From the NCBI GenBank assembly GCA_028023455.1, contig JAQFVV010006215.1:632580-696579 (forward strand): DNA of 64,000 bases, read 5' to 3'. The stretch comes from Epiperipatus broadwayi (Eukaryota; Onychophora; Udeonychophora; Euonychophora; Peripatidae). The notes below the pieces were generated by a model. The model did not search any database. It had not been told where the DNA came from and saw only the letters and a list, made by a program, of their open reading frames with translations. Positions within the stretch are counted from its first letter, which is position 1, and the number at the start of each line of letters is the position of its first letter. The position numbers were made by a program, and so were the translations under genes. Positions 11,640 to 22,829 of the stretch are shown here, piece by piece.

Positions 11640-11905
11640 GCTGTAGTGTAATTTTCACTACACCACTCTCATGTAAAGTAAGGATTGGTTTATATTCACT
11701 TATAATACCTTGTGGAGGTGTGTAATTACAAATATATGTCCAGAGACACATGAAGAAGATGAATAATCTCAAAATATTTGTCACATATCTTTGGTCACAT
11801 GTTTATGATTACATCCTTCCTCAAGGTGTTAAAAGCAGTTAGAAACCAGTCCCTACTTTGCATGAGAATGGTGTAGTGAAAATTACACTACAGAAATATT
11901 AAACT
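11640..11905. repeat. Family B palindrome without ribozyme core
   Basis: The left arm gtgtaattttcactacaccactctcat is matched in reverse by atgagaatggtgtagtgaaaattacac at the right end. The inner parts pair across about 11775. It consists of two inverted family B 3' parts; the hammerhead block is missing. Confidence 0.7.
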
Positions 11906-14855
11906 TAAGAAATTGATTCCAATGCTTCTTTATACATCTGCGTAAAATATTTATGTAACATTAAAGTCAACTGAAGATTTTTAAATATTTACAATGAATT
12001 CCATTTAATGTTTGGCAACTTAAAAAAAATCGAGGTTTTCTGGAAGTATTTCACCTACTGACTTGAAGTCCAAGTCATGGCAGGTTACCACTCTAATTTT
12101 ATCTTATGAAACCTCCCAATGTTTATTTATTATATTATAATGGTAAATATTTGACTGCTCTAAATAAAATTGAACCTTAAGGGTGTAAAAATATATATGT
12201 TATGGTTAATATACATTTGAATAAAAATGGTTAAATTCAAATATATACAATTATGTTAACCAAATAACCATGATGATGATGATGATGAGGGTGACTTATA
12301 ACCTAAGACTGAACACTAAACTCAAAATAATTACTTCCAAAGATATTTTTTCTCATTTCCCTAAAAAAATTGAACTTTAAAGTGCCAAACCTTCTAAGTA
12401 GAAAGATTACTTCTGTAAAACTTATTAGCAATCATCATCATTTATAAATTATTACCATTATCCCTACTTATTCTCCAGTGGATTAAAGGATTTCTCACAG
12501 TTGTTTATATTAATAGCATAATGGATGTTGATGGCACAATGTTTGGAGAGAGTTCCATAAGTAAACATAAACTAAATTGATTAATAATAAAAATAAGCTA
12601 ATTTATTAACAATAGATATATAAACTTGTTGCTTATGTATTTACAACTATTACTAAGTATAATAAATGTAATACATAACAATAAAGATATTAAAAATAAT
12701 TTAAACTTTGGTCTTATAATAACTATATTGATAAAATCTTACCAAGTGTAGAATTTAAAAGTTCTAAACCATGGTTTTCTGCAGATATCATTCTTTTACT
12801 ATATTTCTGAATAAGTTTTAGTTAGTTTATCTGGAATGGCAATTGTCCTTCTTGGAAATTCAGCAGGTTATGATAGGTCTTACGGCACAATCCATTTCTC
12901 TCCTTATGGCATGATTAAAGCAGATGATAATTGGTTTTACCAGCTTCAACATTAGTCTTTGGTATGGTGATTGGTTTTCTAGACATACATATTAGATAAT
13001 TTTCCACTGGCTAATGTTATATTTGCTGTGGTGGATCTTAATATTGAAAAATACATTTAACATCAGTAAGGTTTTAGTGGCTTCTCTTCTCTTCATGGGA
13101 TTACTGCAAAATTGCTTTTTGAGTTAAGGCATGGAATAGACTAGAGCACTGTTGTTCATTTCTAACCTATTTATATCCTGCTTGTTATCATTTTTCACAT
13201 CTACTAGTGTTGAATGATAATATTTTCCAAACAATAGCTTTATCAAAATCTAATTAAAAGATTTGCATCTGTTTATCTATAACAACATGTTTATTGATAA
13301 ACATTTTCCGAATTCCTTAAATTATGATATAATAAAAACTATATATATATATATTTCATTTTTCCTTATATATTTATAATTGTTATAGGAAGAAAAATCA
13401 TTATCAACTTTTAAAATTGAAGGATAACTTTCTTAATTTTAATAACTCATAATTTTCAATAGCATATTTAGATTTGCTATTCAATTTATTATAAGAATGG
13501 GAAAATTATTTATTTAAAAGCTCATTCAGAAGGCAAATTATAAAGGGTCACAAAATACTTTATATTTTTATAAACTATGCAAATATAAATTCTTGCATGT
13601 ATCAATACTATTTTTCTTTCTTCCTTTATATAGTATGAGCTATAATCATATTGTTTTTAATTTTATATAGTACATCTTTTTATAAAATATTTAATAACAT
13701 TATATCAAAAAAATCTATAAACCATTTTGTTAATTGCCTAAACAAGTGTACCTAAGTGATATGTATATTATATCTAATATGAGTACACTCAATCATGGCA
13801 ATTTTTCCTTTGTTTTGAATATGCAGCTTTGTAATGTAATCAATTCAAGCTGATATCAGATTGGTTTCAGTTACAATATCTTGACTTTTATTAAATAGAA
13901 CAATTATAATAAACAATAATTGAAAACCTTCAATATAATAATAGTTTTATAACTTTCAATTGTTAGGCTAAATTAAAAAAATCATTTCAGTTTCATTTTC
14001 TAATAAACATTATATCTGATCTCAAACTAAAACATCTTATAAGATATTGATTTTCTATTTATTAATAATGAAATTCAGTTTGTTCTTACATAATTATAAT
14101 GAATTCATTTCTATTTATTTTTCCAATTATCTTACTTTGAAATAAATATTTATTAAGATAAAAAATACTTTATAAGAAGTAGCCATTCATAAATGAAGAT
14201 GGCCATTGTAAATACAAAAAATAATATAAAAAAACATAAAGCATATAAAACTTTAGAAATAAAAGAAAAAAAGCAAGAAATTTGGAGATAGAATTGTTGC
14301 GCATAATTTTAAAGAATGGATATTGTAATATAAAGAAATGGCCAGTGACATAAAAGGTTTATAGTGATTGACTTCTGTACAATTGAATTGGCTACAACAT
14401 TACGGTAAAAAGAAAGAGGACAAAAAATTTTTTAAAAAAAATGTATGATATATCCAAATCAAATGCTTTTGACTATATTTAATAATATTATTTTCTTTAC
14501 GTTATAATTGGTGTTATAATTTTTTTTAAAAATAATTTTAAAAAAATTGCAAAAAAAAATATAATAAACAGTTGAAGAAATTAATTGTAATTAATTTTTA
14601 ATATTATTAGGATTGTCGACTTAATACTAATTCCTGATGATCATACAAATAGTATTTTGCCTATTTAAAAAACTTTCAGCAAGATATATAGCTTATAATT
14701 GCTGTTTGTTTTTTTTGAAGTTTGAAATGGCCAGAAGTCATTACAATGTCTTACATCAATGCTGACTATTAAAGATATTAGTAAAAAGATAAATAAGTAT
14801 AAAAAGTCAGTGCAAAATAGAAAAAATACAATCAGATGCAGATCTTATATATATA
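11906..14855. other. AT-rich DNA, no recognised feature
   Basis: No repeat shared with the rest of the window. A slightly less AT-rich part at 12760-13210 has no open frame or motif I recognise. The rest is low-complexity A/T. Confidence 0.4.
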
Positions 14856-14936
14856 TTAATTCTAATATTTTCATGGATAAAAGATGTCATATTATTATTA
14901 CTATTTGCGGGATATTCCGTGTAGTGAAAAAGCTAA

Positions 14937-14980
14937 ATGCTGACGTTTCAGTACAATATCAAGTACCTTCCTCAGAGCAT
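14937..14980 (-). ncRNA. Small hammerhead variant, stem III nearly absent
   Basis: Minus strand: stem I ATGCT (14976-14980) pairs with AGCAT (14937-14941). The core is CTGAGGA (14969-14975). Stem II is A-G, bulged G, U-A-C paired with G-U-A-C-U. GAAA is at 14946-14949 and CGTC follows, so the cleavage triplet is GUC between 14942 and 14941. Stem III is reduced to one or two base pairs. Known: small HHR variants of this shape are reported in Penelope-like elements and cleave as dimers. Confidence 0.6.
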
Positions 14981-15208
14981 CCTCTTTCTCAAATCATAAG
15001 AATGCATGTGAGATTTAAAATCGTTTTTATCGTTTTCTTTCTCCTCATATTTAAATTCTATTGGTATTTCCTGTAAAGATTAATAATGTTAATTCTAATA
15101 TTTTCATGGATAAAAGATGTCATATTATTATTAGAATTTAAATATGAGAAAGAAAATGATAAAAAGGATTTTAAATCTCACATGCATTCTTATGATTTGA
15201 GAAAGAGG

Positions 15209-15252
15209 ACGCTCTGAGGAAGATACTTGATATTGTACTGAAACGTCAGCAT
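15209..15252 (+). ncRNA. Small hammerhead variant, second arm
   Basis: Same motif on the plus strand: ACGCT, CTGAGGA (15214-15220), GAAA (15240-15243), CGTC (15244-15247), AGCAT (15248-15252). Stem I has one mismatch and stem II has lost pairing (agatac versus gtact), so it is weaker than the minus-strand copy. Confidence 0.5.
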
Positions 15253-15339
15253 TTAGCTTTTTTACTACATAGAATATCTTGCAAATAGTAATAATAATAT
15301 GACACACACACATATATATATATATAAGAGACTTGAAAT

Positions 15340-15685
15340 AAAACTTTCAAACTCCCCATAACTATTCAACCCATCTCATACAATCAATAAACATGATCAC
15401 ATACATGTGAAAAAGATAAATGATCTCCAATATACATATTTCATGCTGAATCAGCACTCATCAGTTGGTCCAGATTACCATCTCCCACATGTACATACAA
15501 TCACTGCTCAGTTTATATTAAGATAGCAAATCTTCAAAATTTAATGGACAAGCTTCAATATTCTCCACTCTCCAACCCTTCAGCCATCCATATTATTGAA
15601 AATCTAAGAATAAAATGCTCAAAGCTCTTGTTGATGCCAATATTATTGTCATACCCATACTTAAATTAATCTGACCCTCATACAA
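15340..15685 (-). mobile_element. Family A copy A5
   Basis: Minus-sense copy with an intact ribozyme core (15421-15477). It pairs head-to-head with A6. Confidence 0.75.
15421..15477 (-). ncRNA. Type I hammerhead ribozyme in family A, intact core
   Basis: Minus strand: outer stem I TAATC (15473-15477) against GATCA, with one A-C mismatch; inner stem I CCAA/TTGG; CTGATGA (15458-15464); stem II G-U-G-C-U / A-G-C-A-U around loop GATTC; GAAA (15439-15442); stem III TAT/GTA (15433-15438); UA. Cleavage is expected between 15431 and 15430. All invariant residues are present. Confidence 0.8.
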
Positions 15686-15789
15686 AGGAACTTAATATGT
15701 CCATTCAATTATACAGAAAAGGAATGGTCATATAGATCATATACATGTATTTAAATATTACATATTCAGTCTGTATTATGCCAATCCTT

Positions 15790-16205
15790 TTGTATAATTA
15801 AATGGACCAATTAAGGTCCTATGTGTATGGGTCAGATTGAACTAAGATCAACATGGGTTTGACAATAATGTTGGCATCAACAGGGGCTTTGAGGATTTCA
15901 CCTTTGGATTTTCAATGATATTGTATGGCTGAAGAGTTGGAAAGTAAAAAAATATTGAAGTCTGTTCATTAAAGTTTGAAAATTTGCTATCTTAATATAA
16001 ACTGAGCAGAGATTGTATATATATGTGGAAGATGGTGATCTGGACCAACTGATGAGTGCTGGTTCAGCATGAAATATGTATATTGGAGATCATTTATCTT
16101 TTTCATATGCATGTGCATTGGTTGTATGAAATGGATTAGATGACTGTGAGGAGTTTGAAAGTCTTAGTTCAAGTCCCTTATAATTACATTAAGTTTAGTA
16201 TAGAT
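15790..16205 (+). mobile_element. Family A copy A6
   Basis: Plus-sense partner of A5. The shared 5' part (about 15770-15900) mirrors 15600-15750, and the ribozyme block is at 16036-16092. The 3' end (agttcaagtccc) is B-box-like. Confidence 0.75.
16036..16092 (+). ncRNA. Type I hammerhead ribozyme in family A, intact
   Basis: Outer stem I TGATC (16036-16040) pairs perfectly with GATCA (16088-16092). Inner stem I is CCAA (16045-16048) with TTGG (16083-16086). The core is CTGATGA (16049-16055). Stem II is GTGCT/AGCAT (16056-16070) with loop GGTTC. GAAA is at 16071-16074 and minimal stem III TAT/GTA at 16075-16080. The UA step (AUA triplet) predicts cleavage after 16082. The outer stem differs from the 49210 copy by a compensatory A-U to G-C change. 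The near loop-less stem III suggests dimer-type cleavage, as in other metazoan minimal type I hammerheads. Activity is not tested. Confidence 0.85.
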
Positions 16206-16209
16206 AATA

Positions 16210-18060
16210 TACATGTATTTAAATATTATATATATGTTTACATTCTAATGACAAAATATTAGCCTGAACTTATGGTAAAAACTTAAAATAATAAATAATT
16301 AGGATTATATAATTTTAGTGTTGAATATGAATGGATCAAATATTTAGAGAGTTAAATATGAATAGATGAAAGTATCTGGAAATGTGATATGTTTGAAAAA
16401 TGAGATTCAACTTTTAATACATTGTGTAGTTTGCAGTACTTTTATAAAATATAGACATGAAGAAAAGATGATGACTTGAAAATTATTGATGGCTAAATAA
16501 TTAATTTTTCTGTTTTGTAATGTAAAACTGTTCTGCAATTATTACAAAGTAATTTAAATAAAATTTGATAAATTAATCTCATGACCATCACAAGTATAGT
16601 ATAAATCTAAACATATCTGTAACTAAAAGAAACAGTTGTTTTAGTCCATACTAACTGGGAATATAATTATAAAAAGTTATAAACTGTTATATATCACTAA
16701 TTTGCATATATATATATAGGTGAAAATATTGAGACTGAAAAGGGTTATATCTCCTAATAAAATTATGGTATCTATAGAAAAATTCATTTTCATTTATGAG
16801 GGAAGGATATTAAAAAAAGTTTTCCATGGCATCAAAATAAAATATGGTATAAAGATTGAATCTTATATCTGGGAGTCTAGATAATAGTGTTCTCATGAAA
16901 AACTACAGTTAACCATTGAATTGTATATTAGTTGATTGTTACCATGTAATCAACATGATATATCAAATAACCCACTCTATATATTATAATAGATAATATT
17001 TAGCTGACCAAATTTTGTTGACAATGAGATAAATATAATGTATAATGAAAGCTAAGAGAATTGTCATTTTTAAAGAAGTCTTTCTAAAACCCTTATTCTA
17101 AATTAGCATTGCTAAATAATTAAAAGAATGATGATGAAATAAGTAGTTATAAGAGAATAGAGTTAAAAGATATTACTGACATTAAATTCCAAGAAAAAAG
17201 TTTTAAAAGTTTTAATATTAAAAACAATGTTAAAATTTTGATTTCTAGCCTAATGTTTGTTTTAGTTCAATTTTGAATTAAAAATAATATTCATTCTATT
17301 CATTTGTTATATATACCGACATAATTAGAAGCCATTTGTAAACAAATATGATCAGTCTAATTTTAAAAAAATAATAAAAGATAATGGTTCGTGTTGCATT
17401 TTGCTTGTAGTTATACAAAAACAAAATAGGAAGAAATAGGAACAAGGATCAAGTGATTGGAGTCATAATTGGTTAAAACATAAATATAGTACAAAACAGT
17501 GCCAGTATCATATTTAGTACATGGTGGTATCATGAAAGATTCATACTAACAGGAACTAATCTAAATAGCTAAATATATTAAGGTAAAAGAAAATAGAAAG
17601 GAAGGAGAAAAAATAACGATTGTTACTAACATTTATAAATATAAATTAATATTAATTGTTAGTAAAGTATGTATTTATATGAAATAGAATGGCTTCGTGA
17701 GATAGTGTTAACACATCTGCTTAATGTGCCTGTGACTCATTTCAATTGTGGTCAGGTATTTGGCTAATTACCAATCTAGGTAACATTTCAACATAATCAG
17801 TAAATGGGGATCCAATCATTCGTGATTAGAATCTAAAGCAACAGTGGAAATTATATTTAACCTTCAGTACTTTTCAATTGTCAAACCTAATCAGTATTGC
17901 CTTCTTCACAGTCCCTCCATAGAAAGAGATGCTAAAAAAGACCTTTGCCCTATGAGGACTATTTAAATAAAAGGCTGCTTAAATTTTTTATCTGTAAAAT
18001 AGAAGAAAACTGGAATTATGGGTAAAAATTTATTATATTACTAAAAAAATACATATGGCT
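16210..18060. other. AT-rich DNA, no recognised feature
   Basis: No repeat or coding signal. A less AT-rich piece at 17690-17830 begins a little like a tRNA-derived SINE (atggcttcgtgag...), but I could not place A and B boxes. Confidence 0.35.
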
Positions 18061-18061
18061 T

Positions 18062-18170
18062 TATTTCTCGAGAGTTTATAAGAAGTTCAAGCACCAGAAC
18101 CAATCATGGAAACACCCAATCCCAAGTCAGACACTTTACCAATTATGCCAACCATGCAGGGTATTAACTT
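18062..18170 (-). mobile_element. Possible tRNA-derived SINE
   Basis: On the minus strand TGGCATAATTGG fits an A box and a GGTTCTGGTGC-like sequence lies about 45 bases downstream at the B-box position. Distinct from the SINE family at 5133. Tail boundaries unclear. Confidence 0.45.
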
Positions 18171-18244
18171 AATAATAATTATATAAACAAACATTCAGCT
18201 GTAGTCAATTCATGCATTTCACCATTCCAACATACCATAAATAT

Positions 18245-18435
18245 ATATATAATTTCAATCTCTGTAGTCAAGTTGCAATCTTTAGTGTCTTTATAAATAT
18301 ATGAGACCATTCATGGAGGTGGAATTCGACCTCTATTGCTAAAAGGAGGTTGCCTTGACAACAGTTTAAAATTGTTGATTGTTATCTATATTTGGATTGT
18401 CTAAGTGTTGACTGGTTTCTAATGGCTACTTATAA
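18245..18435 (+). repeat. Family E repeat, first copy
   Basis: Matches 18620-18800 closely: aatttcaatctctgtagtc, atctttagtgtct, the hairpin gaggtggaattcgacctc, ttgattgttatctata and aagtgttgactg. With the second copy it forms a direct pair about 375 bp apart. Confidence 0.75.
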
Positions 18436-18619
18436 ACCCATTTAGCTTTAAGCATTATTACACTTATTATTTAAATAATACTTTGAGTGCAATTTGAATG
18501 ATTAAATAAATATAATACGAAAATTATAATGGCAATTTGTAATGTTATAATTGCCTATTTATTAGTCTGCATTTAAAACAGGTTATATTTATCTGTTTAA
18601 GGAGGTTTACTTAAACTTC

Positions 18620-18805
18620 TTCCAATCAGTAATTTCAATTTCTGTAGTCAAATTGCAATCTTTAGTGTCTCTATAAATATATGAGATCATTAATGGAGGT
18701 GGGATTCCACCTCTATTGCTTAAAGGAGATTGCATTGACAATAATTTGAAATTCTTGATTGTTATCTATAGTGGGATTGTCCAAGTGTTGACTGTTTATA
18801 TATAT
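18620..18805 (+). repeat. Family E repeat, second copy
   Basis: Second unit of the direct pair, abutting the 3' side of the PLE relic. The hairpin here (gaggtgggattccacctc) keeps pairing although bases differ from the first copy, hinting at a structured RNA or a tRNA-like T arm. Confidence 0.75.
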
Positions 18806-18839
18806 GTTGAAATGAAGATTTTCATGGGTTGCATATATA

Positions 18840-19950
18840 AAAGACATTTTTCAGGTTCATCTGTGTTAAAAAAATTTTAAATATTGATATTCCGACATTT
18901 CAACTTGGTCACACAAGTCATCCACTTAATAAAAGGTAGAAAGACAGTTGTAGAGGTGCTACAATCACTGATTTGAATAAATGTCAAAGTTCCACCAATA
19001 GCAAAAATGTTAAATTTAAGAATGTTTTTTAGAAAAATCTTTTCAAATAGGAGGAAGTTTGCATGTATCATCTCACTTATTGATACAATCTGGTCTTTTA
19101 AGTATCTCAATGGCTTCTCTAATTTTGCACTGGTAGAGATTATCACATCTGGATATGATCCTGGTACTAGAAAAATCAATTTTATGACCTGAATCTATAG
19201 TATGGAGTGAGAGTGCTGCTGCTGATGAGTGATGTTTAACTGCATTAGCATGCTCATCTCTCCTAACACTGATGCGACGATTACTCATATCTATGTAAGA
19301 AGCTTTACAATTTTTACATGCAATTTGATAAACACTATAAGATTCAAGAAAGATTGAATTCTTAGGCTTGGTTATTATATTGCTGATATTTTGATGAGTA
19401 GAAAATGCTGTATCTATATTATAGCATTTTAATATACATCCAATACAGTCTGTAATTCCTTTTACGTATAGAACACAAATCCTAATAGCTGATTTATCAT
19501 CTTTTTGTTTCCTATTTTGTCCATTTTGGGCTTGAATTAAGGCTTTTTTTTTATAAATTTATAATTATAACTATTTGCTAATAAAACACTATTAATATGA
19601 TTTATTTCTTCTTTCAGATGTGAATTATCTGAAAGGTTAATTGCTCTATTTAAAAGAGTTTTAGCTACAGAAACTATCTGAGTTGGGTGATGATGAGAAT
19701 GTAAATGTAAATATCTGTCCGTGTGTGTATTTTTTTTTATAAATCGAAAAAGATAAACTATTTGGTGTTCTGGTGACTAGAGCACCAAGAAAAGGGAGTT
19801 TTCCATCAGACTCTGTCTCCATTGTAAATTTAATATGAGGATGCATATTGTTTAAATGTAAGAAAAAAATCATCTAATTTATTTTTTCCATGTTGCCATA
19901 TGACAAAAGTGTCATCTATGTATCTGAGCCAAATGAAACGTCGTCGGAAT
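18840..19950 (-). pseudogene. Penelope-like element, 3' half (RT motif C to GIY-YIG and 3' UTR)
   Basis: On the minus strand the segment opens with RRFIWLRYIDD; the RT palm motif YIDD is at 19911-19922. A one-base shift at a T run near 19865 moves the frame to FFLHLNN...DGKLPFLGALVTR, a typical RT thumb segment. The linker follows, then SVYQIACKNC (about 19340-19310) and YID where YIG is expected (near 19290). RRDEH, a SAAALSLHTIDSGH block and REAIEILKRPDCIN complete the domain, ending near 19075. This is RT-GIY-YIG order in a Penelope-like element. The Gly to Asp change in YIG, frameshifts and loss of everything 5' of motif C make it inactive. The 3' UTR reaches about 18880 with a GATGAC-stem-GAAATGTC motif. 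At 19950 it abuts a family A copy. Confidence 0.85.
18885..18925 (-). ncRNA. Hammerhead-like relic in PLE 3' UTR
   Basis: Minus strand: GGATGA, stem ACTTG/CAAGT around TGTGAC, one extra U, GAAA, TGTC. This is the shape of a small hammerhead, but the core C-U is replaced and an extra base precedes GAAA. Similar motifs are in the PLE pieces at 31437 and 31785. Confidence 0.35.
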
Positions 19951-19954
19951 ATCA

Positions 19955-20265
19955 ATATTTAAAATTTTTTAACATGGATGAAGAGTTGGAGTGTGGAGTA
20001 GATTGAAGCCTGTCCATTAAAGCATGAAGTTTGGCTATCTTAATATATATCTGAGCGCTTATAGCATATATGTGTAGAGATGGTAATCTGGACCTACTGA
20101 TGATTGCTGGTTTAGCATGAAATACATATATGTGTTCAAGTGTATCAGGGTTATGAAATAGTGTGGAGAGTGGTGGGTAGTGTGAAAGTCTGTGCTCATA
20201 TACCCTATATATTACATTTATAGACACAGGTATATAATAAACCTGTGTTTCAGTTATTACATATA
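19955..20265 (+). mobile_element. Family A copy A7, fused to PLE relic
   Basis: It starts inside the family (gatgaagagttggagtgtgg) directly after PLE RT sequence. The core CTGATGA (20097-20103) and GAAA (20119-20122) are intact, but a deletion after aaatac removes stem III, the cleavage step and the 3' strand of stem I, so it cannot cleave. Confidence 0.75.
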
Positions 20266-20835
20266 TATATAACTTTATAATGTATTGTAGTGTTGACATA
20301 ATAAATTTTATAAGGACAACTCTAATTTTATTTTATTACAAATAATATTTTAAAATGTTTCATCTTTTACACTTCAGCAATTGAATTTAAGCTTTGACCT
20401 ATGCAATAAATCATTTATAAACTGATTATTGGATTGATAACAAGGATTATATTTTGATGGTGAACAGGTTTTGACTGATTACTAAACTACTGTAAATTGC
20501 ATATTGATTTTGTCAGCCATTGATGCAGTTTATTTGCTAGAAATTGTAGCTTAGATGTAATTCGTGCTTTTCAATCATTTCAGGATAATCTATATTATAC
20601 CATTCTTTAAAAAATGTTTAAAGCGACTAACCACATGGTAGATTTAATGTAACAAGTTAGAGCTTTTTATTATTATTGTTGTATAAAATTTTAAATACAT
20701 AAAAAAAATGTTTTAGTTTTTATTTAAACTTTAAAATTTTGTTCAATATATTACCAATCACCAAAACAAAAACAGTTTAGTATAAAAATGTAAATAAATA
20801 AATATAAACTGGTTTAATTATACACACAGATACAT
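20266..20835. other. AT-rich DNA, no recognised feature
   Basis: No motif or shared repeat seen. Confidence 0.4.
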
Positions 20836-21200
20836 ACAAGCATATGTGTAAGTGTGTTGTCTGTATATATATAGCTTAAATGAAAGAATAAAGATACATA
20901 AAAGTAGAATTAGAAATAAATATTTTAGTTCTGCTTTATATATCCATGAAAAAGATACAGGTCACACGCATAATTTTGATGAAGCTAAGGTCTTCTTTGA
21001 GAGAAATGAAATAAAAAGAATTAAAGAATCATTATTATTAAAAATTTGTGATTCTGAAGCAATTAACTTATTTAGAAGTTTTTTTAATATTATGGGAATA
21101 TGGGTAATGTGGAATTGTGGGTAATGTTTAGTTTAATTATGTTACTATTTTGTAGTTCTTTACACTGGAAAAGTCTGCTTGTAGCAGTGAAAACATTGGT
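20836..21200 (+). pseudogene. Penelope-like element GIY-YIG C-terminal relic
   Basis: The frame from 20852 reads LYIYSLNERIKIHKS, then FSSALYIHEKDTGH (about 20926-20967) and NEIKRIKESLLLKICDSEAINLF. It aligns in order with YIG-T-L-R-H, the S-A-x-x-H-x-x-x-T-GH block and the R-I-x-E-x-x-x-I tail of PLE endonucleases. YIG appears as YIY and the VYKI block is not recognisable, so the copy is 5'-truncated and probably dead. After the stop, 21165-21200 (actggaaaag, ctgcttgtagcag, tgaaaac) recalls a PLE terminal hammerhead variant with a damaged core. Confidence 0.7.
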
Positions 21201-21204
21201 AATG

Positions 21205-21848
21205 TTTTAAGGTTTATTTTTTTGGCTAGTTTGGTTGAGTTGTGAATTTGGGATAATTTTGATTATATATAGTCTTGAATATTTTTTAAATTAGATGAGA
21301 AAATAATACCATTTTCATCTCTATATATCCTACTCGTATTGTCTTATCTATTTATAGGGATTTTTGTTTCCAATATAAAAATTTATGACTAGCTTACAGT
21401 TATTGATTCATTTTAAGATATTTATTTCCCAGTTAGAGAGAGAGTTGTACTTCTACATATTCAATGATCATCTGATTGGTTTTATTCCAGATATCTGAAA
21501 AAGTGTTGAAATTACTTAGGAATTTTTTTCTGACATTTTCTAATATTTACTCCAGCCGAACCTTAAGACATAATGTCATACCTTTTTTATTAGATACCCT
21601 AGGGCATTTTCTGAGCCAACAAATCACTGCTGACACAACTAAACAATAAACAATCATAGATGATCCATCAAAAGTACCAACAAACTGTTTTTATCCAGGT
21701 CATATAAAAAATTTCAAAGTTCATAGAAAGTTTAAAAAAACAAAAATATGATTACAATTCACAAATATTAAAAATAATTTTAAATATTTTTTTGAAAATA
21801 TCTATAAACTGTTATGGATGTTTTGTTAAATGTTTTTTTTTTTTTTTT
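21205..21848. other. AT-rich DNA, no recognised feature
   Basis: No motif; ends in an A/T run that is probably the SINE tail. Confidence 0.4.
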
Positions 21849-21955
21849 TTGCATATGTCATGGCATCAGCCAGGATGCGAACCCACACCCATCTGCCACC
21901 AACTACTTGCTTGCAAGGCAGGTGCGATGACCTCTTGGCTAACAACACTTGACAC
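21849..21955 (-). mobile_element. tRNA-derived SINE, same family as 5133
   Basis: Minus strand: A box TAGCCAAGAGG, anticodon-like loop CTTGCAA, B box GGTTCGCATCC, then gccatgacatatgc and a long A run (T run on plus, 21832-21850). It is the best-preserved member of the family; the tail directly follows the head. Confidence 0.8.
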
Positions 21956-21959
21956 GATG

Positions 21960-22535
21960 TTTATTTTATGTTCATTTTTCAATAATATTACCAGAAATTA
22001 GCAAATATTCAAAGCAAAGCATTACAGATATCTCTAAATCCCTACTTTGTCTGTTGTCTGAATCAATGCTTATCTGCAACACTGATTAATTTGTTTACTT
22101 TATTGTAATTAGTTGCTTTAACAAATGATAAAAGGAAGTAATTTTGCCATTAATAAAAAATGCTTGGGAAAAAAATCAATAACTACAGTACAGAACTAAA
22201 TAGGTATAGTATTTAAATCATCACAAAAATGTGATTATAGTACCCAAAATCATGTTTGAAATGTAATATTTAGTGAGGAAAAAAGTAGATGCTTAGTACC
22301 ATATTTATATTTAGTTTTGGTTAGTGTGAAGTTGTACAGTTTGATATTGCATAGTTTACACTACTCCATCAATAATAGTTGTCTCGTCTCACTGTCAAAT
22401 TTACATATCAAATATAACACCGATATTTATAAAATTTAATGTTAGTTTAGAGGTTTAATTTGATTATAGGCATTTTACTCAAAACAAGTATAACAGCCTT
22501 TTAGGCTGCCTAGATTTAGATTAATTTACATTAAA
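21960..22535. other. AT-rich DNA, no recognised feature
   Basis: Nothing supported. Confidence 0.4.
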
Positions 22536-22539
22536 TCCT

Positions 22540-22800
22540 TAATAGTGATATTAGTGATTAAGCCAATGCACATTTACTTTAAAGATAAATTATAAATGAA
22601 TACTCTTACTTTTTCCAGACACAAGATATAGTCTTTTTGAAAAGATGAAATGAATCCACCCATCCTTTCAACCCAAACATTTAAGTATGGGCACATCTTA
22701 AGCATGTGGAAATGAGAGCATGAAGATGTTAAGCAATCACTTTAAATTACATTTATTATGTTTGAATGAATGACGCTTGCAAAATCTTTACAATTTATGA
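22540..22800 (+). repeat. Family D repeat, single-arm copy
   Basis: Shares taatagtgatattagtg, gccaatgcac, gaatccacccat and gaatgaatgacgcttg with the left arm of the palindrome at 22830-23345, as a direct repeat about 325 bp upstream. Confidence 0.8.
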
Positions 22801-22829
22801 TATGTCATTTTTTAGTTGAAATTAAACAT

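Larger units (their letters stand above)
14859..15310. repeat. Palindrome with small hammerhead variants and an internal direct repeat
   Basis: The arms (tgacgtttcagtacaatatc... cctcagagcatcc... tcttatgatttgagaaag in reverse) pair across a centre near 15060-15130. A 42-bp direct repeat (aattctaatattttcatgg... to attattatta) occurs at 14859-14900 and 15091-15132, so the structure is arm, repeat, inverted arm. Each arm carries a small HHR variant. Likely two PLE 3' ends joined in inverse orientation. Confidence 0.75.

Noticed and set aside
19219-19235. CTGATGAG next to the PLE relic
   Set aside because: No stem II or GAAA follows; it is part of the Ser/Ala-rich PLE coding sequence on the other strand.
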